Origin: CAWBJO01 sp963789175
GTDB lineage: Bacteria; Pseudomonadota; Alphaproteobacteria; Rhizobiales; Aestuariivirgaceae
Length of the DNA: 64,000 bases
Direction of reading: 5' to 3'
Assembly: GCA_963789175.1 (NCBI GenBank)
Contig: CAWBJO010000008.1
Span: forward strand, 145,150 to 209,149
Position 1 is the stretch's first letter. Each line of letters begins with the position of its first letter. Positions 1 through 15,730 of this stretch are shown piece after piece. Below the pieces are notes generated by a model that saw only the letters and a program-made list of their open reading frames with translations, did no database searches and was not told where the DNA came from. The position numbers and the translations under genes were made by a program.

Positions 1-1
1 C

Positions 2-379
2 GGCATCATCTTCGCCGTCGGCGGCCTCGGCGTCCTCGGCTACCTCGATCTCGTGAGCACGCAACTCTATGGCGGCGATCACACCATCGCCAATGTCGCC
101 ATCGGCGTCCTCTCCGCGATCGTCGACAACATCCCGCTGATGTTCGCCGTCCTCACCATGGATCCGCCGATGACGGATGGTCAGTGGCTGCTCATCACAC
201 TGACGACCGGGGTGGGCGGAAGCCTGCTGTCGATCGGATCGGCGGCCGGTGTCGCCCTGATGGGCCAGGCGCGCGGCATCTACACCTTCCGCAGCCACCT
301 GACCTGGACCTGGGCGGTGGCGCTGGGCTACGTGGCGAGCATTCTCGTCCACCTCGCCTGGAACCGCGCCCTCATGTGA
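2..379 (+). CDS. nhaD: NhaD-type Na+/H+ antiporter, C-terminal fragment
   Basis: This is the 3' end of a gene that starts before the window, read in the frame beginning at base 2 and ending at TGA 377-379. The visible part is hydrophobic and contains the conserved segment SAIVDNIPLMFAVLTM and then GGSLLSIGSAAGVALMGQAR, both typical of the NhaD family of inner-membrane sodium/proton exchangers (ion transporter superfamily). The internal GTG at 53 is not a credible start because the family similarity continues upstream of it. The next gene converges from the other strand 4 bases later. The family assignment is recognition of motifs, and the function in pH or salt homeostasis is inferred from the family. 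Confidence 0.75.
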   Translation, partial: GIIFAVGGLGVLGYLDLVSTQLYGGDHTIANVAIGVLSAIVDNIPLMFAVLTMDPPMTDGQWLLITLTTGVGGSLLSIGSAAGVALMGQARGIYTFRSHLTWTWAVALGYVASILVHLAWNRALM

Positions 380-383
380 AAGC

Positions 384-920
384 CTACGGGCTCGACAGCT
401 CGTCGTGGTGCTTGGGGCTCGTCGCCTTGTAGCCCATCACCACCCGGTCGAGAACGCCGAGGAACACCGCCGAGAACACGAAGGCCATATGCATGATGGT
501 GAGCCACTTGAGGTGTTCTGACGAGTACTGGGAGGCGTTGAGGAACACCTGCAGCAGATGGATCGAGGAGATGGCGACAATCGTCGAGGCCACCTTGATC
601 TTGAGCGACCCTGCATCGATCTTGCCCAGCCAGGAGAGCTCGCTGGCGTTGTCGTCGAACCGGCTGACGAAATTCTCGTAGCCCGAGATCATCACCATGA
701 CGATGAGGCTCGCCACCAGCGCGGCGTCGATGAGCGCGAGCATCGACAGGACGGCTTCGGCATCGTCGAGCGTCAACACGCCGCCGACCATGTAGAAGAG
801 CTTCTTTCCGAAGGCGATGGCGTAGATCAGGAGCGAGAAGGCGAGGCCCAGGTAGAAGGCCACGAGGATCCATCGGCTGGCCAGGATGGTCGATTCGATC
901 AGTCGTTCAAGCTGTTTCAT
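384..920 (-). CDS. UPF0114 (YqhA) family inner-membrane protein
   Basis: A 178-residue protein that begins MKQLERLIESTILASRW and has three to four hydrophobic segments (roughly residues 13-35, 55-80 and 105-130, with a further one near 145). The N-terminal ERLIE..LLASRW-like pattern, the MVMISGYENFVSR stretch and the length match the UPF0114/YqhA family of small membrane proteins, whose biochemical role is unknown. ATG start at 918-920. It converges on the nhaD fragment and stands alone. I am fairly sure of the family and can add nothing about function. Confidence 0.8.
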   Translation of the reverse strand: MKQLERLIESTILASRWILVAFYLGLAFSLLIYAIAFGKKLFYMVGGVLTLDDAEAVLSMLALIDAALVASLIVMVMISGYENFVSRFDDNASELSWLGKIDAGSLKIKVASTIVAISSIHLLQVFLNASQYSSEHLKWLTIMHMAFVFSAVFLGVLDRVVMGYKATSPKHHDELSSP

Positions 921-1084
921 TTGAAGTATGCGAGGTGCCCTGTCTTAGGTGACGTTGAGGGAAAATGGTTGCGAACGCGGTGCTTCGCAACAGGAAAAAT
1001 TTAACTTTTCCAAGGCGATTTCCGGAACGATCTCCGTCGGCTGCCGGTTGACTGATCGAGGCGGCAGGAAAGGATGCCGAGGCC

Positions 1085-1294
1085 ATGCAAGCCTTCCACG
1101 TCAGGATCAATCCCGCAGGCTGGCACATCTGCTACGATGACCGGTCGTTCGGCCCCTACGACAATTGCCGGTCCGCGACCGGCGCGGCCATCGACGCCGC
1201 CCGCCAGGCCGAGGAGCTCAACCTGGCGACCTATGTGGTCGTGCACGACGAGGATGGCGCCGAGGACATCGTCTGGCCGGAAAGCGCCCACTAG
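1085..1294 (+). CDS. Small conserved protein with HVR/GPY motifs
   Basis: A 69-residue soluble protein starting MQAFHVRINPAGWHI. It resembles the short beta-beta-alpha-beta proteins of the DUF2188 type in layout (a W-x-I strand, a glycine-rich turn, an Ala-rich helix, then a VVVHDEDG strand), but I cannot assign it firmly. A clear relative lies at 56340-56570 in the accessory region: both share MQ-x-[FY]-HVR, W-x-I, GPY, an A-A-R-x-A-x-E-L helix, VVVH-x-x-D and a C-terminal VW. ATG at 1085-1087 aligns with the internal MQ of that relative, which supports this start. Its stop overlaps the end of the convergent GST gene by 4 bases. Confidence 0.65.
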   Translation: MQAFHVRINPAGWHICYDDRSFGPYDNCRSATGAAIDAARQAEELNLATYVVVHDEDGAEDIVWPESAH

Positions 1295-1974
1295 CGGACC
1301 CCTGCAAATCGGTCCGGCATCTCGGCTCTGTATGGAAACATGTGGAGGTATGGCCGCGCTTCGGCAAGCACGCGCGCGAAGGACGGCCGTGCCACGAGCC
1401 GCTCGAAATACGAATCCAGGCCGACGTGGCCTTGGCCGAAGGGAACGACGATGCCGGAATAGAACAGCGCCGGCGCGGCCGCGCAGTCCGCGATGGTGAG
1501 GCTGTTTCCGGTGATCCATGGCTTTCCGGCGATCTGCCGTTCGATCATGTCGTAGGCGACCGCTAGGCCGGCGCGCGCCTCGGCCACGCCCCGCTCGTCC
1601 CGCTCGCCCTCGGGTCTGAGCCGGTCGGTGACGATCTTCTGCATCGGCACCTGGACGTACATGTCGAAGAAGCGGTCCCAGAGCCGCGCCTCCAGCCGAA
1701 GGTCCGCTTCCGCCGGGAAGAGCGGAAACCGTCCGGGAACCCGCGCCTCCAGATATTCGATGATGATGCTCGTCTCCGGCACGATCCGCCCGGTTTCCCC
1801 ATCCTCGAGCACGGGGATCTTTCCGACCGGCCACCGCTCGAGCAGGGCTGCGTTCGAGTCCGGGTCGGCGAAGTCGACCAAGCGCGGCGTGAAAGGAACG
1901 TCCATTTCGTAGAGCGCCATCAGGACCTTGTGGCAGAACGAGGCCAGCGGATGCAGGTGGAGCGTGAGGGTCAT
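1291..1974 (-). CDS. Glutathione S-transferase family protein
   Basis: A 227-residue protein with the cytosolic GST layout: an N-terminal thioredoxin-like domain (TLHLHPLASFCHKVLMALYE) with a glutathione-binding segment around VPETSIIIEYLE, where the cis-Pro/Glu-Ser position is replaced by ETS, then an all-helical C-terminal domain containing the N-capping-box region GNSLTIADCAAAP. Such enzymes conjugate or isomerise electrophiles with glutathione in the cytoplasm. The subclass and substrate cannot be read from the sequence. ATG at 1972-1974. The gene ends by overlapping the small convergent gene at 1294. Confidence 0.85.
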   Translation of the reverse strand: MTLTLHLHPLASFCHKVLMALYEMDVPFTPRLVDFADPDSNAALLERWPVGKIPVLEDGETGRIVPETSIIIEYLEARVPGRFPLFPAEADLRLEARLWDRFFDMYVQVPMQKIVTDRLRPEGERDERGVAEARAGLAVAYDMIERQIAGKPWITGNSLTIADCAAAPALFYSGIVVPFGQGHVGLDSYFERLVARPSFARVLAEARPYLHMFPYRAEMPDRFAGVR

Positions 1975-2058
1975 GCGCGATGCCTGTGCGTACGGCCCTT
2001 TTTCGATCGGGGCCTGCAGCTGGAGGAGAATCCGGGGAACGCCGATGCACCGGCAAAG

Positions 2059-2135
<77 letters not shown>

Positions 2136-2171
2136 CCAGTGGCGACGAAAAATCCCGTCGTGCGCGGCGGT

Positions 2172-2200
2172 TATGTAGCAACCCTGACTCGACTTGTGAA
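2172..2200 (-). promoter_or_regulatory. Probable promoter of tRNA-fMet
   Basis: On the minus strand TTCACA (2195-2200) and TACATA (2172-2177) are separated by 17 bases, a reasonable sigma-70 -35/-10 pair. It lies about 37 bases upstream of the tRNA 5' end. This would let the tRNA be transcribed independently of the rRNA operon. This is sequence pattern only. Confidence 0.45.
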
Positions 2201-2464
2201 CCCCCTAGCCGCCTTCTTTTTCACCCACCGATTGTTGGATTGTGACAGGGAGTCTCTGCATCCTCCGCCCGCGGCTGGATAACATGGTGGGGAATTGCGC
2301 TGACTCTCGCGCCTGCGCAAGCCGCTGGCGACGCACTGCGTCGCCATTTTCGCCGGACGCTCCGCCGCGCCGAGCGCCGCTTTGCCGCCGCCCTGGCTGG
2401 TGACCCTGCAAGCGCCCATCGGGCGCGTAGGCACCTGAAGTCGCTCCTGAGCTTTCTGGTTCTC

Positions 2465-3259
2465 ATGCGGCCGGCGGTGGGCAGGAAGACCTGCGCCCAG
2501 GCCCGGTCCGTCCTGCGTAAGGCAGCCCATGCGCTTGCCGGCCCGCGCCAGGACCAGGCCATGGTCGAGATCGCCGCCCGCATGCATGGCCGCGCCCCCG
2601 AAGCAACCGCGGCCGACCTGTGGGAGGCGGCTCGCGCCGCCCTCGCCCTGAGGCAGGAGCGCCGGACGCGGCGAGCCGCCGCTCTTCCCGCCGGGGAGAA
2701 CATCGGCCGGGCGCTCCGCAGGCTGCGCAAGGCGGTGAAGCGCTGGCCCCTTCCGAACCGGGGCGACGGCTGGGTGGTCGAGGGCATGGCGGAGACCTAT
2801 CGCCATGCGCGCCGCCATCTCCGGCGCGGGCTCGCCTCGGGCGACGTCGCGACCCTCCACCGGGCGCGGCGCTTCGCCATCTACCAGCTTCACCACATGA
2901 AGTGGACCTCGCCCCTCTGGCCTGCCGTCTTCGCGGCCTGGGCGACCGAACTCGAAAGGTTGCGCGGCGTGCTGGGCGATCTCCATGATCTCGACGAGCT
3001 TGCAGGCCTTCTGAAGCGCGAAGGTCTTGCCGACGCCGTCGGCCTGGACGCGAGCCGGTTGCACGCGCTGATCGGTGACCGCACCGCGGCTCTCATCGAC
3101 GATGTGCGCGTCTTCGCCGCCCGCCTTTTTGCCGAGAAGCCATCGGCCTACGAGGCGCGCATGCGCCATCTGTGGAAGGCGTTCAGGGCCGACGCGATCC
3201 GAAAGGCGCAGAGCGCGCCCCACGATCCCTCGGACAAAGAAAACCGCCCGGGCCAATAG
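2465..3259 (+). CDS. CHAD domain protein (coding extends upstream of the first ATG)
   Basis: At least 264 residues, rich in Arg, His and Ala, with the regularly spaced Arg/His helices of the CHAD domain (conserved histidine alpha-helical domain), known to bind inorganic polyphosphate. Helices such as VHQ-like HRARRF, HHMKW and LHDLDEL recur through the protein. The first ATG in frame is at 2465, but the same frame is open from 2246 and codes CHAD-like helices (LRRHFRRTLRRAERRFAAAL, then the segment HRARRHLKSLLSFL), with no ATG, GTG or TTG in it. A GTGGGG motif precedes ATT 2294 and CTG 2300, so the true start may be one of these, or an upstream frameshift hides an ATG at 2284. The stop codon lies inside the loop of a terminator. 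The gene separates 5S rRNA from tRNA-fMet. Confidence 0.75.
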   Translation: MRPAVGRKTCAQARSVLRKAAHALAGPRQDQAMVEIAARMHGRAPEATAADLWEAARAALALRQERRTRRAAALPAGENIGRALRRLRKAVKRWPLPNRGDGWVVEGMAETYRHARRHLRRGLASGDVATLHRARRFAIYQLHHMKWTSPLWPAVFAAWATELERLRGVLGDLHDLDELAGLLKREGLADAVGLDASRLHALIGDRTAALIDDVRVFAARLFAEKPSAYEARMRHLWKAFRADAIRKAQSAPHDPSDKENRPGQ

Positions 3260-3276
3260 GCTTGCGGGCGGTTTCT
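3241..3276. terminator. Bidirectional rho-independent terminator
   Basis: Perfect 10-bp stem AAACCGCCCG (3241-3250) and CGGGCGGTTT (3265-3274) with a 14-base loop. T-rich runs follow in both directions, so it can end the CHAD transcript (whose stop codon is in the loop) and the rRNA operon arriving from the right. Confidence 0.8.
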
Positions 3277-3316
3277 CGAACATTGGAAGAAGGGATTTGG
3301 CTTTGTCCTTGGCAGG

Positions 3317-3431
3317 CCTGGCAACGACCTACTCTTCCGCGTCTTAAGACGAAGTACCATCGGCTCAAAGGCGTTTAACGACCGAGTTCGGGATGGGATC
3401 GGGTTCGGACACCTCGACATAGCCACCAGGC
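3317..3431 (-). rRNA. rrf: 5S ribosomal RNA
   Basis: The minus strand reads from CCTGGTGGCTATG to GGTCGTTGCCAGG, with the terminal stem complementary ends, the conserved CGAAC loop and about 115 nt length expected for 5S rRNA. Ends are placed by the terminal helix and may be off by one or two bases. It is the last rRNA of the operon. Confidence 0.93.
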
Positions 3432-3626
3432 CGGCGAAGGACAAAGCGAATGAAACTGGTCTTGGTTTTTGAGCGCCCCGCCACTGGCATTGGGATTCCG
3501 AATGGCGTGGCACTGGACGTTTCCTTCAGCGCGACCGCGCGTCGGCCGGATGGCCGCCCCGCGGAGCCGTAGGCGATAGCCAACAGGCGTGAGCGCTGGA
3601 AGATGGGCATTGAAAATGAGAACGAT

Positions 3627-6737
<3,111 letters not shown>

Positions 6738-6862
6738 CGGATCCGCGCCGGCTTTCGGCGCGAACCATTGCAAACCGTTTGGCAACCTCGGCTGACATCC
6801 ACGTGTGGCGCGCCCTTCTCTCGAAGTCCTCCTCCGAGGTCGGGAAGCAAGCGCCGAATGAA

Positions 6863-6939
6863 TGGTGGGCCTGGGAAGAGTTGAACTTCCGACCTCACGC
6901 TTATCAAGCGCGCGCTCTAACCAACTGAGCTACAAGCCC
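6863..6939 (-). tRNA. tRNA-Ile (GAT)
   Basis: A 77-nt cloverleaf reading GGGCTTGTAGCTCAG on the minus strand, anticodon GAT in CTTGATAAG, T-loop AGTTCAACT and an encoded CCA (6863-6865). It is the first tRNA of the 16S-23S spacer. Confidence 0.97.
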
Positions 6940-7082
6940 AATAAGCCGCCCTTGCCTTCTCGTGCAACCAGGAAAGAAAGAGAAACGAAGACGGTGGCAT
7001 CCCGCCAAAATGGAACCTGACTTGGTTCCGATGTTCCAACGACGACCGATAGACCGTGCAGGATGCACGATCATAAGGGTTC

Positions 7083-8575
<1,493 letters not shown>

Positions 8576-8921
8576 TGAAGAACTGTGCTCTATCCGGTGT
8601 TGCCACCGGACGGTCGATGCGCATTGACGAGAGCCAAGCATATTTCGACTTTCGTCGAAGCTTGGCTTCATAAAACGCATGACTGCAGCGTTCTCTTGTG
8701 TCCGTGTTTCCACGAACCGCCAGGACGCCACCGCCTGCGTTTCTCTTTCTTTCAATCCACAATGTCAAAGAGCCGGATGACTTCGTTAGCCATCCCGCCG
8801 CCAAGAGCCGACGAAAACCCACCGGTCCCATTGATTGGCACCGGCAGCATTGCCGATCGCTCTTGGAAGCGCGTCCGAGGGTTGCGCGGTTTAGAAACCG
8901 CTGCGCCCCTCAGTGACGGGG
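8576..8921 (-). other. rRNA operon leader
   Basis: About 340 bases of transcribed leader between the promoter and the 16S 5' end. It contains a boxA antitermination element (8763-8774). The ORFs drawn through it show no protein character. Confidence 0.6.
8763..8774 (-). promoter_or_regulatory. boxA antitermination element
   Basis: The minus strand reads GGCTCTTTGACA, a near-exact match to the boxA element that recruits NusB/NusE and the antitermination complex to rRNA transcripts. It sits in the leader about 190 bases upstream of 16S. Confidence 0.75.
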
Positions 8922-8951
8922 GTTATATGTCCCCTTTTATCGCAGTGTCAA
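8922..8951 (-). promoter_or_regulatory. rRNA operon promoter
   Basis: On the minus strand TTGACA (8946-8951) and TATAAC (8922-8927) are separated by 18 bases, followed by a CCCCCG discriminator. This is a strong sigma-70 promoter about 340 bases upstream of 16S, as expected for rrn. Confidence 0.8.
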
Positions 8952-9376
8952 GCGCTCTCCGGCAGTTTTTTACCATTACAATCTGCTGGCGACAATAACC
9001 CCGCGCAAGATTTGTGTGGGCCTCGCGAGCCGGTCTGACTGCCGCGCTTCAGCCCCAATTGTGACGCATAGTTAATACTTCATCAACCGAATGGGGCACA
9101 GAGTCGGTATTTGTGCTGGGCCTCGGGTCCGGGAAGTTGATTCTCTCAACCGTCAGAGTGGCGTTTGGAGTTTTGGCTCGGGATCGGTTGACGGACGTGC
9201 TGCATGGCTTGACGGAAGGTTCCTTCCGATTTTACCTCCTGCCTGCGGTGCGACTTTGCGAGGTGCGAGTCGGCTGGAGCCGTTCGGGACGGTTTAGAGC
9301 TCCAGCTTGAGTGTGGTCCGCCGGGGCGGCGGAGTGTGTCGTGTGATGAGTCGGTACTTGGCGAGGGGATAGCGCA
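8952..9376. other. Intergenic region between rrn promoter and M23 peptidase
   Basis: About 425 bases without a gene. The left part is the upstream region of the rRNA promoter. The right part must hold the promoter of the peptidase gene, but I see no convincing -35/-10 pair for it. GAGGGGAT just before 9377 serves as its ribosome binding site. Confidence 0.4.
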
Positions 9377-11107
9377 TTGTTCGACCGCACCAGACAGGAC
9401 ACTGGCCGTTCAGGCCTTGCCCAGCATGCTGCCCCTGCGAAACCTATCCATATCGAAGAACTTGAGTCCGATCCTCACAATCCCTTTGGCCCCGACGAGC
9501 CGAGCGGCAATCGCTGGCTCCTGACCACGTGCGTCGCCGGCATCGCCGGCAGCCTCGTGGTCGGCACCGCCCTCCTCGGCGTGCTCGGCAGCGGCAACGG
9601 CGGCGACTCGGCACTCGCCTCCGTGACGGGCACCGAGATCTGGCAGCGCACCCAGGCGGTGCTGAAGGGCGACTACAACGGCGAGATTCAGGTAGCCGTC
9701 AAGCTGCAGCCCTACGATCCGAATTTCAACGATCAGACGATCGCCGACCGTTTCAACGGCGAGGTCATCCCGGCCAACGTCGTCGTTCCGCCGCGCGAGT
9801 TCACCGGTTCGATCAGCGGCGCCTATCCGAGCATCAACGCCGACGCGCTCCCCTACGCGCCCCCCGACCAGCCCTTGGTGCTCAGCGGCAGCGTGCGAAT
9901 CTCGGCATTGGATTCACAGAACATCACCACCATCGCCAAGACGCCGCCGCCCGAACCGATCGACCAGAGCGTCGTGCTGGCCAAGGGCGAAACGCTCACC
10001 GATCGCCTCATCACCATGGGCGTCACCGTCGAGGCGGCGAAGTCCCTCGTCGGCGCCGTCGAGCCCGTCTATCCCCAGAAGCTCCTGAAGCCGGAGCAGG
10101 TCTTCGAGGTCACGATCGACAAGCAGCAGGACTTCTACGGCAACGAAGTCATCTATCCCGTGCGGCTTGCCTTCTCTCCTGCCCCCAACGAGGAGATCGT
10201 CGTCGAGTCCGACGAAGACGGACAGTTCATCGCCCGCTTTGATGGCAACGAGCAGGGTGCACCCCGCACGCGCGTCGCCCAGGCGACCGACTATCGCGCC
10301 CATGCAAAGATCGGCTCGAGCCTCTACGCCACCGCCAAGGACCAGGGCGTACCCGACTACATCATCAGCGAGATGATGCGCGTCTTCGCCTACGACGTCG
10401 ACTTCCAGCGCCAGGTGCGGGCCGGAGACGAGTTCGAGGTCTTCTACGGCACGCCGATCACCGGCTCGTCGAAGAACCGCATGGTTCTCTTCTACGCCTC
10501 GCTCGATTTCGCCGGCGGCAGCAAGTCCTACTACCGCTTCACCACGCCGGACGACGGTCGTACCGACTACTATGACGGGGAAGGCCGCAGCGCCACCAAG
10601 TTCCTGGCCCGCACGCCGGTGTCGGGTGCGCGGCTCACCTCGGGCTTCGGCATGCGCGTCCATCCCCTCCTCGGCTATTCGAAGATGCACACCGGCATCG
10701 ACTTCGGCCTGCCGACCGGAACGCCCATCAAGGCGGCCGGTAACGGGACGATCGAAGTCGCCGGCCGTATCGGCGGCTACGGCAACACCGTCAGGATCAA
10801 GCATCTCAACACGTATGAGACGCTCTACGCCCATATGAACCGCATCGCCGATGGGATCAAAGCCGGCACCAAGGTGAAGCAGGGCCAGGTCATCGGGTAT
10901 GTCGGCCAATCGGGACGCGCCACCGGTCCTCACCTCCACTACGAGGTTCGCATCGCCGGCAAGCCCGTCAATCCCATGAAGGTGAAGGCCGCGGGCGGCC
11001 GCCAGCTCGATGGCTCCCTCATGGCGAACTTCCTCGACCACAAGAACAAGATCGTGGCAATGATGAAGTCGGCGCCCGAGTCGACGCGCCTCGCCCAGAA
11101 CCAGTAG
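9377..11107 (+). CDS. Membrane-anchored M23 family peptidoglycan endopeptidase
   Basis: A 576-residue protein with a cytoplasmic N-terminal segment, one transmembrane helix (about residues 46-70, LLTTCVAGIAGSLVVGTALL), a long periplasmic region and a C-terminal LytM/M23 domain. Zinc-ligand pattern is intact: H438-T-G-I-D442 and H519-L-H521. Such enzymes cut peptide cross-links in murein or activate amidases at the cell surface. Start is TTG 9377 with GAGGGGAT 6 bases upstream, since no ATG gives the full membrane segment. It converges on clpB with a 9-base gap. The precise substrate bond is not predictable from the sequence. Confidence 0.88.
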   Translation: MFDRTRQDTGRSGLAQHAAPAKPIHIEELESDPHNPFGPDEPSGNRWLLTTCVAGIAGSLVVGTALLGVLGSGNGGDSALASVTGTEIWQRTQAVLKGDYNGEIQVAVKLQPYDPNFNDQTIADRFNGEVIPANVVVPPREFTGSISGAYPSINADALPYAPPDQPLVLSGSVRISALDSQNITTIAKTPPPEPIDQSVVLAKGETLTDRLITMGVTVEAAKSLVGAVEPVYPQKLLKPEQVFEVTIDKQQDFYGNEVIYPVRLAFSPAPNEEIVVESDEDGQFIARFDGNEQGAPRTRVAQATDYRAHAKIGSSLYATAKDQGVPDYIISEMMRVFAYDVDFQRQVRAGDEFEVFYGTPITGSSKNRMVLFYASLDFAGGSKSYYRFTTPDDGRTDYYDGEGRSATKFLARTPVSGARLTSGFGMRVHPLLGYSKMHTGIDFGLPTGTPIKAAGNGTIEVAGRIGGYGNTVRIKHLNTYETLYAHMNRIADGIKAGTKVKQGQVIGYVGQSGRATGPHLHYEVRIAGKPVNPMKVKAAGGRQLDGSLMANFLDHKNKIVAMMKSAPESTRLAQNQ

Positions 11108-11116
11108 CCTGAGGCT

Positions 11117-13709
<2,593 letters not shown>

Positions 13710-13868
13710 GGAACCTCCCGTGGCCCGCGCCGGCGGCCTCGTTGAGCACCGCCCCCGCGTCTCGCTTGGTTTGAAGTCCCTCCGGAACCGGTTTTTGCCC
13801 GGCCCAGCTTGACCTTATGCGAGATATAGTGAGGACATTCCGGCTCGCAAGGGCCGGCCGGAGGTTCG

Positions 13869-14618
13869 ATGCCGCGCATCGCCGCCATTTACCGTTATCC
13901 GATCAAGGGTTTCTCGCCCGACCCTCTCACGCGGGTTGAAGTGAAGCCGGATGCTGTTCTGCCCTTCGACCGGGCCTATGCCCTCGAAAAATCGAGCCGC
14001 GACTTCGACCCGGAGGCGCCGCGCCTATTTCCGAAGGTGAAGTTCCTCCAGCTGATGAGCGACGAGCGGCTGGCCCGCCTCGAAACCCGCTTCGATTCCG
14101 AGAACCAGTCCTTAACCGTGTTCCGCGCCGGCCGGCAGGTTCTGAAGGCGGACCTGTCCGCTGCATCCGGACGGCGGCTTTTCGAGCAGTTCGTGTCCGC
14201 GTACCTCGGCGGCTCGCCGCATGTCGTGGCCGCGCCGGGCTGGAGCTTCGCCGACAGCGGCAATCGCAACATTTCTCTGGTCAATCTGGAAACGGTGCGC
14301 GACATCGCCCGCATCGCCGGCCGACCCGTCGACCCGCTGCGCTTCCGCGCCAATCTGTATGTGGAGGACCTGCCCGCCTGGGAGGAATTCACCTGGGTAG
14401 GCAAGGCACTTGCGGTGGACGGTGAAACCGTTTTCGAAGCTGTCGACCGTATCGATCGCTGCGCGGCGACGAATGTCGATCCGAAGACCGGCCTCCGCGA
14501 CATGCAGATCCCGCGCCTTATCGAGTCGAACTTCGCCCACCACGACTGCGGCCTCTATCTGAGGGCTGTCGCGACTTGCGAACTTGCCGTCGGCGCAGCG
14601 ATCGCTCCCGTCGAGTGA
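13869..14618 (+). CDS. MOSC domain-containing protein
   Basis: A 249-residue protein beginning IAAIYRYPIKGFSPD, the MOSC N-terminal beta-barrel signature, followed by a C-terminal MOSC domain with RFRANLYVEDLPAWEE and the RCAATNVDPKTG motif whose cysteine is the conserved molybdenum-cofactor/sulfur-handling position. Relatives include molybdenum cofactor sulfurase C-terminal domains and the mARC/YcbX proteins that reduce N-hydroxylated compounds. ATG at 13869. It is divergent from clpB. The substrate is unknown. Confidence 0.85.
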   Translation: MPRIAAIYRYPIKGFSPDPLTRVEVKPDAVLPFDRAYALEKSSRDFDPEAPRLFPKVKFLQLMSDERLARLETRFDSENQSLTVFRAGRQVLKADLSAASGRRLFEQFVSAYLGGSPHVVAAPGWSFADSGNRNISLVNLETVRDIARIAGRPVDPLRFRANLYVEDLPAWEEFTWVGKALAVDGETVFEAVDRIDRCAATNVDPKTGLRDMQIPRLIESNFAHHDCGLYLRAVATCELAVGAAIAPVE

Positions 14619-14624
14619 CCGGCG

Positions 14625-15422
14625 TCAGTTGACGGTCTGCGGATCCTTGTCGGAAGGCTGGCTCTGGCTTTCGCCGTCCGGCGCACGCGGGGCGCTCGCT
14701 CGCGTCGGACGCTTTTCGCGCGGCTTGTCGCCGCCATTGCCGGCGGCAGGTGCCGGCGCGCCTCCGCGGCGCAGGAACTGCGGCTGCGGACCGTCCCACC
14801 CGTCGGCTTCGTCTTCGATCTGCGGCTGACTGCGGACTGGATCGCCGCCGTTGCGGGTCCGGTCATTCGGCCGCGGACGCTCCTCCTGAACGTAACGCGG
14901 CTGCTGCTGCTGCTGCTGGTAGCTGCCTTCGCCGTCTCCGCTGTCCGGTTGCGGGGCCGCCTCGGACTGGCTGCGCGAGACGTAACCTTCCTCTCCGCCC
15001 TGCTCGCTCGAACCCTGGTCGGCGTCGAGCTCGGCACCGTCCTCGCCGCCCGGCCGGCGGAACGACTGCTGGTGCTGCTGCATGTGCTGCTGGTTGTAGG
15101 CCTGCGCCGCGGCGAGGATGCGCAGATAGTGTTCGGCATGCTGGTTGTAGCTTTCCGCCATCACCGTATCGCCGGACGACTGGGCGTCGCGGGCGAGCTG
15201 CATGTATTTGTCGGCGATCGTCTGCGCGGTGCCGCGCACCTTCACGTCGGGGCCGTTGCTTTCGTAGACGCGGTTGATGGGATTGCCGCCCCCGCCGCCT
15301 CCACCGCCGCCTCCACCGCCGCTGCCGCCACCGCCGCCGGGACGTCCGCCCCGACCACGGCCGCGGGATCTCTTGTTGTGATTATGGTTGTGCTGGCCCT
15401 GTCTCATGTTGCTGTCTGTCAT
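14625..15422 (-). CDS. DUF4167 domain-containing protein, RNA-binding-like tail
   Basis: A 265-residue protein with the alphaproteobacterial DUF4167 domain (residues about 45-110, INRVYESNGPDVKVRGTAQ and the IADKYMQLARDA helix) after a basic Asn/Arg/Gly-rich N-terminus containing an almost pure glycine run (about residues 27-46). The rest is low-complexity, Gln-, Pro- and Glu-rich. Charge and composition suggest nucleic-acid binding, but no function is established. ATG 15422 has a weak AGAG upstream, and ATG 15407 (MRQGQ) is an alternative that resembles other family members. The prfA-prmC-DUF4167-clpB neighbourhood is common in Hyphomicrobiales. Confidence 0.85.
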   Translation of the reverse strand: MTDSNMRQGQHNHNHNKRSRGRGRGGRPGGGGGSGGGGGGGGGGGGNPINRVYESNGPDVKVRGTAQTIADKYMQLARDAQSSGDTVMAESYNQHAEHYLRILAAAQAYNQQHMQQHQQSFRRPGGEDGAELDADQGSSEQGGEEGYVSRSQSEAAPQPDSGDGEGSYQQQQQQPRYVQEERPRPNDRTRNGGDPVRSQPQIEDEADGWDGPQPQFLRRGGAPAPAAGNGGDKPREKRPTRASAPRAPDGESQSQPSDKDPQTVN

Positions 15423-15730
15423 TGCTCTGGTTTGAAATCATCTGCACGCTCGCAACCGAATGGATGAGCACGTCACGCGTATGCGCAGAACGCACGTCGA
15501 TTTCGGTTAAAAGAGATACGTTGCCGTTCGATCCTCGATCGCGTCTTACCCTTGAGCCAGGCCTGCAGGAGCTGCGACGTCTGCGCTACCGCAGCGGCGG
15601 CGTCCTTGCGGAAGCCATTGCCCGTACCTCTTGTCCGACTTTGCCGAAGAACTTAGGGGCAGCCTGCCCACTTCCGCTCTCGCAAAAGGTACAATTCTCG
15701 CGTGGAAGGGTGTCTAACCTGTGCCGGACC
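15423..15730 (-). other. Intergenic region prmC to DUF4167
   Basis: About 308 bases. No protein-coding character and no clear terminator hairpin with a T-run are visible. It probably holds the DUF4167 promoter, since that gene is long-spaced from prmC. Confidence 0.3.

Noticed and set aside
14960..15340. Poly-glycine and glutamine runs in DUF4167 as a DNA microsatellite
   Set aside because: They are coding low-complexity runs in the DUF4167 protein, a family feature.
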